Source: Opisthocomus hoazin
Lineage: Eukaryota; Chordata; Aves; Opisthocomiformes; Opisthocomidae
Length of the DNA: 64,000 nt
Direction: 5' to 3'
Assembly (NCBI RefSeq): GCF_030867145.1
Contig: NC_134429.1
Location: 19,205,115-19,269,114 of the forward strand
Part shown: one piece after another, positions 24,601 through 35,359 of the stretch
How the letters are laid out: each line of letters opens with the position of its first letter
Position numbering within the stretch: position 1 is the stretch's first letter
Made by a program: the position numbers and the translations under genes
Notes under the pieces: generated by a model
Databases searched by the model: none
What the model was told of the DNA's origin: nothing
The model's input: only the letters and a program-made list of their open reading frames with translations

Positions 24601-27600
24601 CCACTGGAGATTTAAGGGCTCCCTTTTCCTTCGGAAGTATTATTTTCCATCCAGAACAGAATCCTTTTCGATGCCAAAGGAGTCATAGAAGAAATCAGGG
24701 TGTTTGGAAACATCAATTCAGAATACTCAGTATTCAGGCAGATCTCCTCTTTGGCACACGAAATACGGTTTCCAAATTGTCCCATTTCAGTAAGGTTCTT
24801 AAAATGAACATTCACAGAATGAGAAAACTGCAAAATATTGCATATATTCCAGTCAATACACTTAAGCATTATTCTTCTAAATCCCAGACACACAAAGTAA
24901 CTTCCTCTGAATCTGTCAGCTGATGTGCTTGAAAAGATCTACCTTTCTGAGCAGGTATTCACGCAAAGTATCAGATGGGGAAAAGCTAAAACCAGACAAC
25001 AAGAAGTCATCAAAATAATAAGCTTACTGAAAGTAGTAATTAACCACGTGGGTACCCAGTATACAAGGATTCACTAACTCCCAAGACATCCAAACCAGAG
25101 ACCACAGTCCAAGCACTTGTAACCAGTTTACAAAGGACAGACAACAGGGCCTTGAATCCCACGAGTACCTAGCTCCCACCTGCCCCAGTCGTCTTACATT
25201 CCTGTTTATACGAAGAGCAACTGCCACCCCAGAGAAGCAATGCTAAACAGCGGCTCATCTTTCTGGGAGAAAGGAACTTCAAAACCTACTTTTCTAGTTC
25301 CACTACAAAGAGTGCACAAACCTTTTGGTAAAAGAAGTGATAAAGAAAAGTGGTACTTCAACCAGCTGGAAGTCGTACAGCCTTTTTTGTAATTTGCCAA
25401 ATTGATAAACGTGCCTGCTTCCAGCTTTGGCCTCTGCACGCTTTCCCTGTGGGCTCAGAATCAGACACGTGAGGAAATGAATCCTTGTCACAACATTTTA
25501 AGAAAAAAGTAACGATGTAAAAAAGCACATTTCAAAATCAATTATACTGGATATCCACCACTTTTCAGGTACTGGAAGCAACAAGCATCAGTACACAAAT
25601 GTGTTGTTTTAACATGCGAACCATTTCTCAATCAGGGCAACTTCCTCCCTCCTCCTCACCTACCTTTCCTTCCATAACAAGCAGGAAACTGGCAACGAGT
25701 AGTCCATAACTCACATTCAAGCACTTCATGCAATGGTACTGGGAAATCTGGCAGTGGGAAGTTTCTCCAAGTCTTCAATATTACATTTGACTACAACCTT
25801 CACACATCTACTCAACTGTTTTCTAATTAGTTTACAAATGGAAACCAGATTTCAGTTTTTGTTGTGTTAATTGATCCCTTAAAGACTTAAACCCCACCTT
25901 AATTAGCTTTATCATTTAAGAATACATCATTTTAACAATTATAGAAACATAGCACTGAAAATATTTCAGAAATTCAAAGATCAGGTTATAAAATACACAA
26001 CATTGAAAATGCACAATAAAAATAAAAGTCAAAAAGTGTAAGCACAAGAAGCAGTTGGCCAGTTACTATACTATCATGTATATACCACCTGTCTAGAGTC
26101 AGCCTTCTCTTTGTAGAGCCTGCTTTGGTTTGGCTGAAGACGGCAGCTGTCCCTGCACCATAGCGCTTGGGCAGCAGAGGAGAAGTCTTAGTCACTTACC
26201 CTCAGAGGCTACCCTTTGATTAAAAGAGTACAGAAAAGAAAAGTCAAAATTGGTTCTCTACACACAGGTCACAGTACCAGACAGTTCAGTCAGCAGAAAT
26301 ATGATCTTTGGATTCACTAAAGGTTTTTAAACCACAGTACTGTTAAAAAGCATTATCATTTAAAGGCATTATCTATTCGTTAAGTTTAAGACCTGGGATT
26401 TTACATAAGCTTCCCATCCCCAAGCAAATCTTTACTGTAATGAGAGCAACAAGGCAGAGGACGTTTCTTGGCAAACATGAAAACACTGAGTTTATCCAGT
26501 CTTAGAAGCTGACATCTTGCATTATCCATATAGATAAAAGAAATTTATCTGTGCTGAGGTTTTGATACACCTGTAATCAAGCTCAAGCCCTGGGAAAAGT
26601 CATTTCCCAGCACTGGCAACAGACTTTACTACACATAGTTTTCTCTGAAGAACAAAACAAGGAAACACTACAACCCACTCAAACATTTCCCCTTCAGCTG
26701 GAAAGTCAAAGCAGAGAGGAGGGAAGTGCGAAGTCAGGGTGGAAAGCTACCTTACCATTAAAACAGTGCCTCTAACTTACGAGGCTGATCAACATTTGGG
26801 TAGTAGTTTGGGGCACGCCAAGAAACACTGCAGCTGTCTGGCACGGCCCACAATCACTTCTGAGCAATGCTGCCCAGAGTGCCTCAAGTGACATATTTCT
26901 GCTACTGCCCCTGCTGGTCTCTTATAACAAAGAAAATCAACTTACCATGAAGTCTGGACCAGGTGTTGGTTACGTTCACATTCTAATACCTGAAGGTACA
27001 TAACGATTATCTGGAAGATATGGGTTATTGAGTTATTAACAAGAATCTCCAGAGCCACCTACTTATTTCAGAGGGACATCCATGAGGCACCTGTTACTCT
27101 CTTTCAAGTTCTAAAACACTCCATCGGAGAGAGCGTTTGCAACATCCCCAGTGTTTATCCACACAGCTTCTGCTCTCCAATGCAAACGCTTGCACGAATT
27201 TACACTCGACCAGATCTGACCTTCCTAGCTCTCCGTCTTCTGAGCTCAGTCATCACGCTATTCATCTAGATGTCTTGTCTTCAACTGTTTTCAAGCTAGG
27301 TATGTTCTCCTACACAATTCACGATTCCTTTTTAGCTGTAACTTGGGAGAAAGTATTGCTAGCTGCAATAAGCGTAACAGAAGTATAACAGTATTTGCAG
27401 AGAACAGATCTAACATGTTGTGTGTCACTGGTTTATTCCGTTTCAGGTTTTCTTCTTCCGTTTGAAAGGAAAACAAAGATGCAGATAAAAATACTTGTCT
27501 AATGGCAAAAAATTTGTACCACTGAAACAAGTACAAATGTCCTCTAGTGTACTGATAACATGAGTGAATTCTGAAAGTCAGGTAAGCTTTAAAAGACCTT

Positions 27601-30301
27601 AAGACAGCAGTAGTTTTCAGACTAAGAAAGAGCAAGATCCCAAGCTCTGCTGGCACAGAAGCAGGCGGTTCTTTCAGCGCACTTAGCTACTTCAGGCCTA
27701 ACGCTAATGGTACTAAACAAGCTTCAACATTTGCAGTAGTTACATCCTCCAAGTTATCAACCTAGACTGACAAGTGATACTCCAGTGGTGAGAACCATCT
27801 CACTTCCAGTCAAGCCCTTCACACCTGAGTGTACTTTTTATAAGAAACACTGCTAACTAGCTCATACAGGTTTAATAACGTCAGCATGTTTCCACAAGAA
27901 ACAGTCCTGACACACGGTGTTTCTGGTAATAGGGTATCACAACCGTAGGTCTCCAAATCCCTTTATCCTTAAGAATCTATATTTAGTTGATGTTTTCTAA
28001 CACCATAGCTACCTACTTATATAATTTGACTTCAAGGAATACTTAGCATCTGCATCCACCTCCAGTCGTCATTCAGCAGTGACACAAGACCAACTAAGAA
28101 TCTCTTAAACGAGAAAGAAGACATCAGGATAAGAAGCTAGCTTTACTGCATTAACTAGTGTTATCACGTATAAACTACACAGCTTCCAGGCAGTTAACCA
28201 GTCTACTCAAAGCATTTGTAGCATACGAAACACTGACTACGAAGTTAACTTATACAGTACAAACCTTATGAGGGTGCTTTACATGAACACAAAATCCCAA
28301 CTCCTTTAACACTCTTCTTTCTGCCTTAATAATTTGATTCTTCAAGTTCACGTATTCTTGATCCAGTATTAGAGGCACAGGTTTTCTGCAAGACAATTTC
28401 AAATTCTGAAGACAATCTCAACCTCAAAGACTGCTCATATGCAGGTTAAATCGTATTCGTGTAAAAATAAGAAACATCACTGTTTGTAACACCCAGAACA
28501 TGTATTTCATAAAATGGGTCAACTCCCTTTTCTCCTTCATGAAATCCCTTCAAGATGTTCCCCAGTTTATGAAACAGGCAACAATACTATCATGGGCCCA
28601 TGAAGTTTAGTATTTAAAATACAACATAAATACTTCAGAACATTCCAAAGTCTGAGCTTACTTTTTTTCCCGTATATGCCGAAGACGATGGAACACGTTA
28701 ATGACATCCCTTATGCGCCTCGGTGCTTCTTCAATTTTGGATGCCAGGTGAACACAGGCCATTGACACATGCTGAAACAGAAGTATTGCAAGATACTGAT
28801 GTTTTGCCCAAATCAGGAACCGATCGCCTCCCACAGCTTAAGGAGGGATAACAAGAGAAAGTGGTAGTAAAACAAGGAAATGCTAAAAATTTAACAAAAT
28901 CAGCTCTGTGTAGCTTTTCAAGATCGTGTTGATCAATAAGCAAAATCTAAAGGCTAGTTACCAGCACTCTGCTCATATCTAAGGCGACAGCTTGCCAAAA
29001 CAGACCAAAGATTAAACAACTTTTGTAGCCATATACATCATCTAATATTTTCTTACCTCCATGGAATGCTTCACAAAAGATTTGGTATAAAAAAAACGCT
29101 GAAATAGCACCTGTCCTGTAGCCATAGCCACCTAAAAAGGAAACAACCATGACACGTATTAACAAAATCACCACCAGTTCCAAACAGAATTACCTAGAAC
29201 GATGTCACCAGACTGAAGACCCAGGAGCCTAGCTAAGCCAGATTTCAGCATGGGAGCAAGTCCAGTGGTGTCTGAATAAAAATAACACCCCTTCCTCTGT
29301 AATGAATTAAGTTGCTCAAAATGTTACCAACACCACAAACAGCGTCTGTATGTGAAGAGCATGAAAACATGATCCAAATGAAACATAAAATATAAAAAAC
29401 AGAAGGAACCTGAACACTAGAACCCACTAAAACTGTAAGTTAAGACAACATGCCTAAAAAAATTTACTTTTTCGGGATGGAACCGGGCGGGGGGGGGGGA
29501 ATCAAATCGTATTTTGATTTGCATATTCTCAATTTCAGCAACTGAGGGTCGGTGGTTAGCAGACGCCTGGGAAGTTTTACACTCGGGGAGCAACCAGGCT
29601 GTTTGCGAGAGGAGTCAGCCATGAAACAAAACCCTTCCGAAGAGGGGTCCGAAAGTCCGTCTATCCGCAATCCCTCGCTTTAAAAGAGGGAAGAAAAGGG
29701 GCTGCGGGAGCGCCCGGCCCGGCCCGGGGAGGCGGCGCGGGCAGGGGTTACATCACCCGCTCGCCGCCGGCTGGGGAAGGCCGCAGGCCTGGCGGGGAGG
29801 CCCCGCGGCTCTCACCTCGCAAAGCCCAGCCGGAACGGGCGGCTCTCCGGCCCCAGCGGCCCGGCGATGGAGCCGCGGCCTAGCGAACAAAGCTCTTCGC
29901 TGCCGGGGAGCGAAGGGGCCCGGCCCCGCGCCGCGGCCTACTCCCCGGCGAGAGGCCTGGCCGCGGCCCAGCCTCACCTGCGGGAGCCGCAGCAGGATGC
30001 CGGCCGCCTGGATCAGCTCGCAGCCGGTGACGCGCAGCTCGGTCTCGGTGTCCGGGTCGAGGCCGCTGCTCATGGACGGCGTGAAGCGGAGCGTGTGCTC
30101 GGGCAGCAGGCAGTTCTCCAGCGTGATCAGCACCCCCGAGTACAGCCGGTCCCCGATCAGCACCGCCCCGGGGCCCGGCACCGGCGCGCCGCTCCCCGCC
30201 GGGCCCGATCCCGCCGCCGCAGCGCCCGCGGCCTGAGGCCCCGCCGGGCCGCTGCCTCCCACCGCCGCCACGGCCGCCGCGCTTCCCGACCCCGCCGCCA
30301 T
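21625..30301 (-). CDS. CCNL2: Cyclin L2, 11 coding exons, 535 aa
   Basis: Exons: 30301-29978, 29131-29057, 28771-28662, 28385-28265, 27010-26946, 24118-24019, 23936-23832, 23606-23465, 22689-22572, 22489-22397, 21979-21625 (TGA). The CDS is 1608 nt with all phases consistent. Order of parts: an Ala/Gly-rich N-terminus (1-45), [18 protein letters not shown] (50-67), the first cyclin fold with [12 protein letters not shown] (137-148), the second cyclin fold with [12 protein letters not shown] (251-262) and [18 protein letters not shown], a linker, then an Arg/Ser domain (about 390-535) ending [10 protein letters not shown]. Human CCNL2 has 520 residues. Cyclin L2 partners CDK11 in nuclear speckles and acts in transcription-coupled splicing. 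The N-terminal sequence and the [10 protein letters not shown] layout favour L2 over L1, as does the neighbour MRPL20. Confidence 0.97.
26089..26213 (-). other. CCNL2: Candidate stop-bearing (poison) cassette exon in CCNL2 intron 5
   Basis: Intron 5 (24119-26945) is the largest CCNL2 intron. At 26214-26215 there is an acceptor AG preceded by a strong pyrimidine run (ACTTTTCTTTTCTG). Exon 5 ends in TG; joined here it reads W-V-A-S-E-G-K-stop, the stop being TGA at 26194-26192. A plausible downstream donor is GACAG|GTGGTA at 26089/26088, giving 125 nt, which also shifts the frame. A second, strong donor (GAGG|GTAAGT) overlaps the stop-coding stretch. Cyclin L genes are known to make short isoforms that end just after the first cyclin fold, and this position and reading fit. 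The product would be about 238 residues without the RS domain. The exact 3' border is inferred. Confidence 0.65.
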
Positions 30302-30560
30302 TTTGTGCTGCCGCCGCCTCGCCCGGCTCCGCTTCTCCTTCCCCCGCTGGGCCGCTCTGCGCCGGCGCCCTCCCCCACCCCTCCGCCAGCAGCCTATTGG
30401 TGGGACGCGACCAAGATGCGCTCGCCGATTGGCCCGGCCTTCCGCGGCGTCTGACGTCAGCCCCGGACCGCACGCAGCGGCGTGACGCATCAATCGGGAA
30501 TTCGAACGGGGAACTTCCGGCGCGCGCCACCGCCCTCAGCGGCCCCGGCGCTGCCGGGCC
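30290..30560 (-). promoter_or_regulatory. CCNL2 promoter: CRE plus two CCAAT boxes in a CpG island
   Basis: Upstream of the ATG at 30301, on the minus strand, lie CCAAT boxes at 30400-30396 and 30432-30428, 32 bp apart, then a full CRE palindrome TGACGTCA at 30452-30459, and a CRE/AP1-like TGACGCAT at 30483-30490. The whole block is CpG-rich, and no TATA box is visible. Paired CCAAT boxes at about three helical turns are typical of NF-Y promoters. The start codon itself sits in CAAAATGGCGGC, which resembles both a YY1 site and a TISU element. Confidence 0.75.
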
Positions 30561-30668
30561 TGGCCTGAGGCCGGGGCGCAGGGCCCGAGATGCCCCCCCC
30601 GGGCAGCGCCAGAAGGCAGCACTCGAGTGGGTTTTCCAGTAGCGGTTACCAAAAACAGACCCAAAACC

Positions 30669-30674
30669 TTTATT
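30669..30674 (-). promoter_or_regulatory. Distal AATAAA for MRPL20
   Basis: A canonical hexamer on the minus strand 300 bp after the MRPL20 stop, giving a normal 3' UTR of about 320 bases. Cleavage here would fall about 100-200 bp upstream of the CCNL2 CRE and CCAAT elements. Confidence 0.55.
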
Positions 30675-30965
30675 ACGGAACAGAGCGCGTGCGCGTCGTC
30701 AGCGCTGGAACTCCCACAGGCCTCGCGCTGGAACTCCTCCAGGCCTCGCTCACCCCCGCCGGCTTCGGCCCGCGGTTCCTAACCCAACGCGTTTCAGTTA
30801 TGACAACACAAGGAGGAAAAAAAAAGTCACCACGGCGTGAGGTTCGCACCCCGCCCTGCCCCCGGAACCATCCCTGGAGGGTTCCGTGCCACCGCTACGG
30901 CCTCCGCAGCGCTCAGCGAGCCAGCTGACTTCGTTCCTGTTTATAACGCGTTATCTGCAGACTCT

Positions 30966-30971
30966 TTTAAT
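30966..30971 (-). promoter_or_regulatory. ATTAAA two bases after the MRPL20 stop codon region
   Basis: The stop TGA is followed by T and then ATTAAA. Use of this signal would leave almost no 3' UTR. A canonical AATAAA lies further downstream at 30669-30674. Confidence 0.35.
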
Positions 30972-30972
30972 A

Positions 30973-33900
30973 TCAATGGTGGTGTACAATGCGTGAAAAT
31001 ATCCCCGCTGGTTCTTTTCCATCTCCCAGGGCAGCAAGGAAGCCTTCTTGTCTCCTCCTCTGGGCTAAGGCAGCTAGGGACTTGAACGTCTTCGGCTCAT
31101 AAATAGCCAAATCGGCAATCATTTTCCTATTCAGCTCCACCTGGGACTAAATGCAAGAAAATTTGTTGGTTAAGTACTGTAATTTTTAGGAACAACACTG
31201 CAGTGCTTAATGACTACCTGAGGTCTTAAGGCAAATTACCTTTTTTCTATGCTATGTAATTTTGGAACTATTAAACACAGACACAACTACTCGGCCATGG
31301 ATGTCTCATTGAGCCCCTGTGTAAAATCTGTTTCCTGACTTTCTCAAAGTCTTTCTGGAATAAACCAAGAACTGAAGAAGAATCTCTTGTTTCATGGAAA
31401 GCCACGTGTTACGGGCTAATCCATGGCATTTGTTTCAGTTCTTGGACATACTCAAGTTTAACTGTTGTGGTGGAAGCTGCTTAGTGTTTTAAAACGTGTC
31501 CTGGAGTAGAGAAAGAAAGACTGCAAGATCAAATACTCTTGAGAACACTAGATAGTGCATGGTTAACTGCATATTCCACGGGTGAGGTATTCTATAAAAC
31601 AGTGTGCTGCTTTTAAAACCCTTAACAGAGAACCTTACAAAAATACATTGCTCTGAGACAAGAAGCAAGGGGACAGGCATCTTGAGGAGAAGAAAAAAAA
31701 AAAGAAAAAGTGAAATGAGTTGGGTGTTAGGGAGTGCTCGATTCTTTTGGTTGCAGCATGACAAGAGTGACCAGGAGAACGAGTGTATGCATATCAGAAA
31801 CTGTATTACTTTACAGGAAACACATCAGAAAACCTAGAAAGTTATCTATTTTTTTGAAACATAGACAAGATGTTTTGAAATAGGCTATAAATTTATGTGT
31901 CGTTCCACTTTAAGAAGTTCCACTTTAAGAAGCAGAAACGCTACCTTTTTATTATGACCACAGCCAAGAGAAACGAGTTTTGATTTTACAGTTCCAGGAT
32001 CAACAAATTCAAACCAATTCCCCAGCATGTTTAAGAACAAGGGACAATGGCACCAACTCTCTGCATTGTCCATGCTCACCCAAACACAAACCTAGTAGCA
32101 AAGAGAGTAGATTTCCCAGGGTTGTTTTTGCTAAACCAAGCTTTGTATTTTTAAATTTCTTGAAGCAAAGGCAGCGGTCACTTAATGTCCGCAGCAGCAA
32201 CAAGTGTCAAAGCATTTTACAAGTCTTGTTCTTAAGAGGCGCAGTAAAAAGTTTTGGGGTCAGAACAAGGTGTGAAGCACCAGGATAAAAGGGCATTACG
32301 CATACGAGGAAGAGAAACAGGTTTAGGGCAGAACTTCATTCCTGAACGCAACTCCTTTCTTAAGCAGGCGGCCTTTCATCGCTAGAACTCAGCAGCAGGA
32401 CGGTGCTGGCAGAAGTTCAAGCTGACAGCAGGAGTTTTTCAATCCCTGCACCACGCCCTGTGCCGCTATTGCCTGCTCAGGCTCCGATTTGGAAGTCCCC
32501 GCTGTTATTCTTCAATGACTGGCAAGTGGAGGCTGCAGCCTCAATTCCTTGCAGTTGCATTCGTCGACAATAACCAGCAACCCTTTGATATATTTTGTCA
32601 GACACCTACTGGAAAGATTTCAGTGTTTTAAGGTATTACTTTGCCTGGCACTTCAGCAGACCTCTATCAGACATTTTCTCCCATTTATTGTTTCAAAGTA
32701 ATTACTTTTCAAGCACCATCCTTACCTTAAGCAGATTGCTTATGAAAGCTGGGTATTTCAAACCATGTTCTAGAGAGGCTGCTTCAATCCTTGTGATCCA
32801 GAGCTAAAAGTGTAAAAATTAACATATTAGACGATAAAATACTTTAAAAATAAACCTACTGTCATGCTGATCTGGTCACACTTAGTAAATATAAAATCTC
32901 CAGACCTACAGTCTTCTCAGTGCAACATGCACCTGTATGAACTTCAGAACATGAGCTGTTTCAGACCACAGAGGGACTATGCCTACCGTCAACTCCTATT
33001 TTTCACCCACTGGTGAAACATTTTGCGAGAAGCCCCCAGTAAGGAAAATGGCTGTTTCAGTTCTGCTCTTCTCCCATTCTAATGTTTACATCTAACATTT
33101 TGCTCTTTACCGCTCTGAGGAATCTCTTCTTCTCTCTTCTGGCCTTTGTAGACTTCACAAACGCTCTCCGAACGCTTCGCACAGCCAGCTTGTAGCAGCG
33201 GTTCTTCCTTCCACGGAAGTGCTGGAACAAAAGCCAAGACATTCAGTTATCTCTAAGGGCGTTCAGCCCTTCAGTAATACCAGCGTACACTTTGCATTTC
33301 ACAACTCTTCATGACAAGGATCACAAAAGACTTCACAAACATCAGCTAAGCCTTCAGTTGGCATGGAATGAAAATATCATTTCCCTGTTTTACAGCATGG
33401 GAAACCTGAAGCTGCCAGGTTGGGAGCAGGCTGAGAAAGTTCAGTCCAACAGGAGGGAGCCACAGCCAGACCTCATTTTAGGCTGCGGCTCCAGGGGGAA
33501 GGCACCCCCAAAGCCATCTTCAGTGCTTTCAGCCAAGCCCTGAACTCAGCGTTCGTTCTCATTTCTGAGCTGCCCTCGCAGTGTTGTCAGTACGAATACC
33601 GGGACGGGACAGGAGCCTCTGATACGTCAAAAACATTGCAGCTGCCCCAACAGAAAGCGTCATGGAAGCAGTTTCCTGGAGCCACCACCGACACCATCTA
33701 ACACGCAGCAGGAAGAAGCAGCCACTGCTGCACAGCCAGAGAAATACACAACTACTACTGGTACTGCGGGCAGCTCAGGCACCACAAGAGCAAGATACTA
33801 CCACTTCCACATCTTCCATCTCAATACCACAGCAAGGTGTACCACACCCAGGATGCCAAGTCTGCCCTCGGAAAAGGTTCTTCCCGAGCCTAGCTACAAT

Positions 33901-34961
33901 AGTTTGAACTTCACACAATCATAGAATCATTAAGGTTGGGAAAGACCTCTAAGAGCACCAAGTCCGACCATCACCCCAACACCACCGTGCCTGCTAAACC
34001 ATGTCCTGAAGTGCCACATCCACACGTTTCTTGAACCCCTCCAGCGATGGTGACTCCACACTGCCCTGGGCAGCCTGCGCCAATGCTTACTTCAGCTGAA
34101 ATCATGCCATGAAGCGCCTCTTCCACCTTCTAAAATGCACTCGAGGAGCAAGAGCAAGGTTAGTTCTTTTTTTCCTGCCCCTTTGCCCAGTTTACAAACG
34201 CGACCCAGCCAACCCGGCCCGCAGCGCGCTGCGTTCACAGCCTGCTCCTCGGCAGCGCTTGTTCAGCCTGGAGAAGGCTGAGAGGGGACCTAATAAATTT
34301 ATGTTTATAAATATCTGCAGGGTGGGTGTCAGGAGGATGGGGCCAAGCTCTTTCCAGTGGTGCCCAGCGACAGGATAAGGGGCAACGGGCACAAACTGAA
34401 GCAGAGGAAGCTCCAGCTGAACCCGAGGAAGAACTTCTTCTCTCTGAGGGTGACGGAGCCCTGGCCCAGGCTGCCCAGGGAGGCTGTGGAGTCTCCTTCT
34501 CTGGAGATATTCCAGCCCCGCCTGGACGCGGTGCTGTGCAGCCTGCTCTGGGTGACCCTGCTTGGGCAGGGGGTGGGACTGGGTGACCCCAGAGGTCCCT
34601 TCCAACCCCTACCATGCTGGGATCCTCTGGTTCTGTTCCCCCCGTTGCAGGGTTCTCGCTTTTATCCCCAGCACCGTGGCATCACCCATGCTGGCAGAGA
34701 CCCCCGCGACGCCGGAGCCCGCCCGCCCCGTGCCGCGGCACAGACACCCCCGGGCCCCGGCCCCCCGGTCCCAGCCGCCGCCGCCGGGCAGACCCGGGCC
34801 GGGGGACGGGGCGAACGGGGAGGCCCCGGGGCGGAGGCTGCCGGCGGCCGTTGCCCGGGCCGCCCCGCACTCACCCGCGCATACTTGAGCACCTCCTGCA
34901 CCCTCCAGAAGCGGTCGGTGAGGCGGCTGCGGAGCCAGCGCGCCCCGCTCAGCACCACCAT
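30973..34961 (-). CDS. MRPL20: Mitochondrial ribosomal protein bL20m, four exons, 149 aa
   Basis: Exons: 34961-34875, 33221-33111, 32803-32726 and 31146-30973 (TGA), 450 nt with all junctions in phase 0. The protein begins [20 protein letters not shown], contains the L20 signature [20 protein letters not shown] (30-49), then [13 protein letters not shown], and ends with [18 protein letters not shown] and [14 protein letters not shown]. The length of 149 residues equals the human protein. It binds 16S mitochondrial rRNA early in assembly of the large mitoribosomal subunit. The basic, arginine-rich N-terminus serves import and rRNA binding. Downstream on the same strand, CCNL2 begins within 700 bp of the stop, as in human. 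No defect is seen. Confidence 0.97.
33917..34088 (-). mobile_element. CR1 LINE 3' fragment, older subfamily
   Basis: The minus-strand tail reads AGGTCTTTCCCAACCTTAATGATTCTATGAT, shown on the plus strand as ATAGAATCATTAAGGTTGGG. The body retains ACTGCCCTGGGCAGCCTG. It lies in MRPL20 intron 1. Divergence from the GAGATATTCCAG copies marks a separate subfamily. Confidence 0.88.
34250..34620 (+). mobile_element. CR1 LINE 3' fragment, longer copy
   Basis: It starts at TTCAGCCTGGAGAAGGCTGA and GAGGGGACCTAATAAA, passes the last conserved part of the CR1 3' region, carries the shared core, and ends CCAACCCCTACCATGCTGGG. It is in MRPL20 intron 1, antisense, about 250 bp from exon 1. It is one of the two longest copies of this subfamily in the window. 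Confidence 0.93.
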
Positions 34962-35060
34962 CCCGCCCGCCCGCCGGCGCCTTCCGGGGCGGGGACGAGC
35001 GGCCCGGCCCGGCCCTTCCGCCGGCTGCCGCTGTCCCGCGGCGTTCAGTTCCGTTTTGTT
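34870..35060 (-). promoter_or_regulatory. MRPL20 promoter, ETS-type, in a CpG island
   Basis: An ETS core CCGGAAG lies at 34987-34981 on the minus strand, about 20 bases before the ATG at 34961, with a further GGAAGGGCC near 35015. The surroundings (about 34680-35050) are CpG-rich and there is no TATA box. GABP/NRF-2 (ETS) sites close to the start are usual for nuclear genes of mitochondrial ribosomes. Confidence 0.65.
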
Positions 35061-35172
35061 GTAGCTTTCGTTTAATTTTTTAAATTAATTTTGTCACACA
35101 GCTTCGCAGCTGTGTCGAGGTGAGGGCGAACCGCTGGGCTTTGGTTTAGTCCTGTTCTCGTAGCCTTGCTCA

Positions 35173-35356
35173 CAGGGACGGAGCCCTGGCCCAGGCTGCC
35201 CAGGGAGGCTGTGGAGTCTCCTTCTCTGGAGATATTCCAGCCCCGCCTGGCCGCGGTGCTGTGCCCCCTGCTCTGGGTGACCCTGCTTGGGCAGGGGGTT
35301 GGGCTGGGTGACCCACAGAGGGCCCTGCCAACCCCCACCAGTCTGTGAGTCTGTGG
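35173..35356 (+). mobile_element. CR1 LINE 3' fragment upstream of MRPL20
   Basis: It starts at GGGACGGAGCCCTGGCCCAG, has the shared core including CCCCGCCTGGCCGCGGTGCT, and ends CCAGTCTGTGAGTCTGTGG. It is about 210 bp upstream of the MRPL20 start codon, antisense to the gene. It is nearly the same as the copy at 59301. Confidence 0.92.
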
Positions 35357-35359
35357 CTG

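Noticed and set aside
24913-25012. Possible box C/D snoRNA in CCNL2 intron 5 (TGATGA and CTGA about 90 bases apart on the minus strand)
   Set aside because: The ends do not pair into a terminal stem and no convincing guide region is seen; such boxes are common by chance.
34192-34605. Open frames of 86-235 codons through CR1 copies here and near 5.1, 14.2, 18.2 and 59.4 kb
   Set aside because: They recur with the same peptide wherever the CR1 3' core occurs, which lies beyond the reverse-transcriptase frame; they are not host genes.
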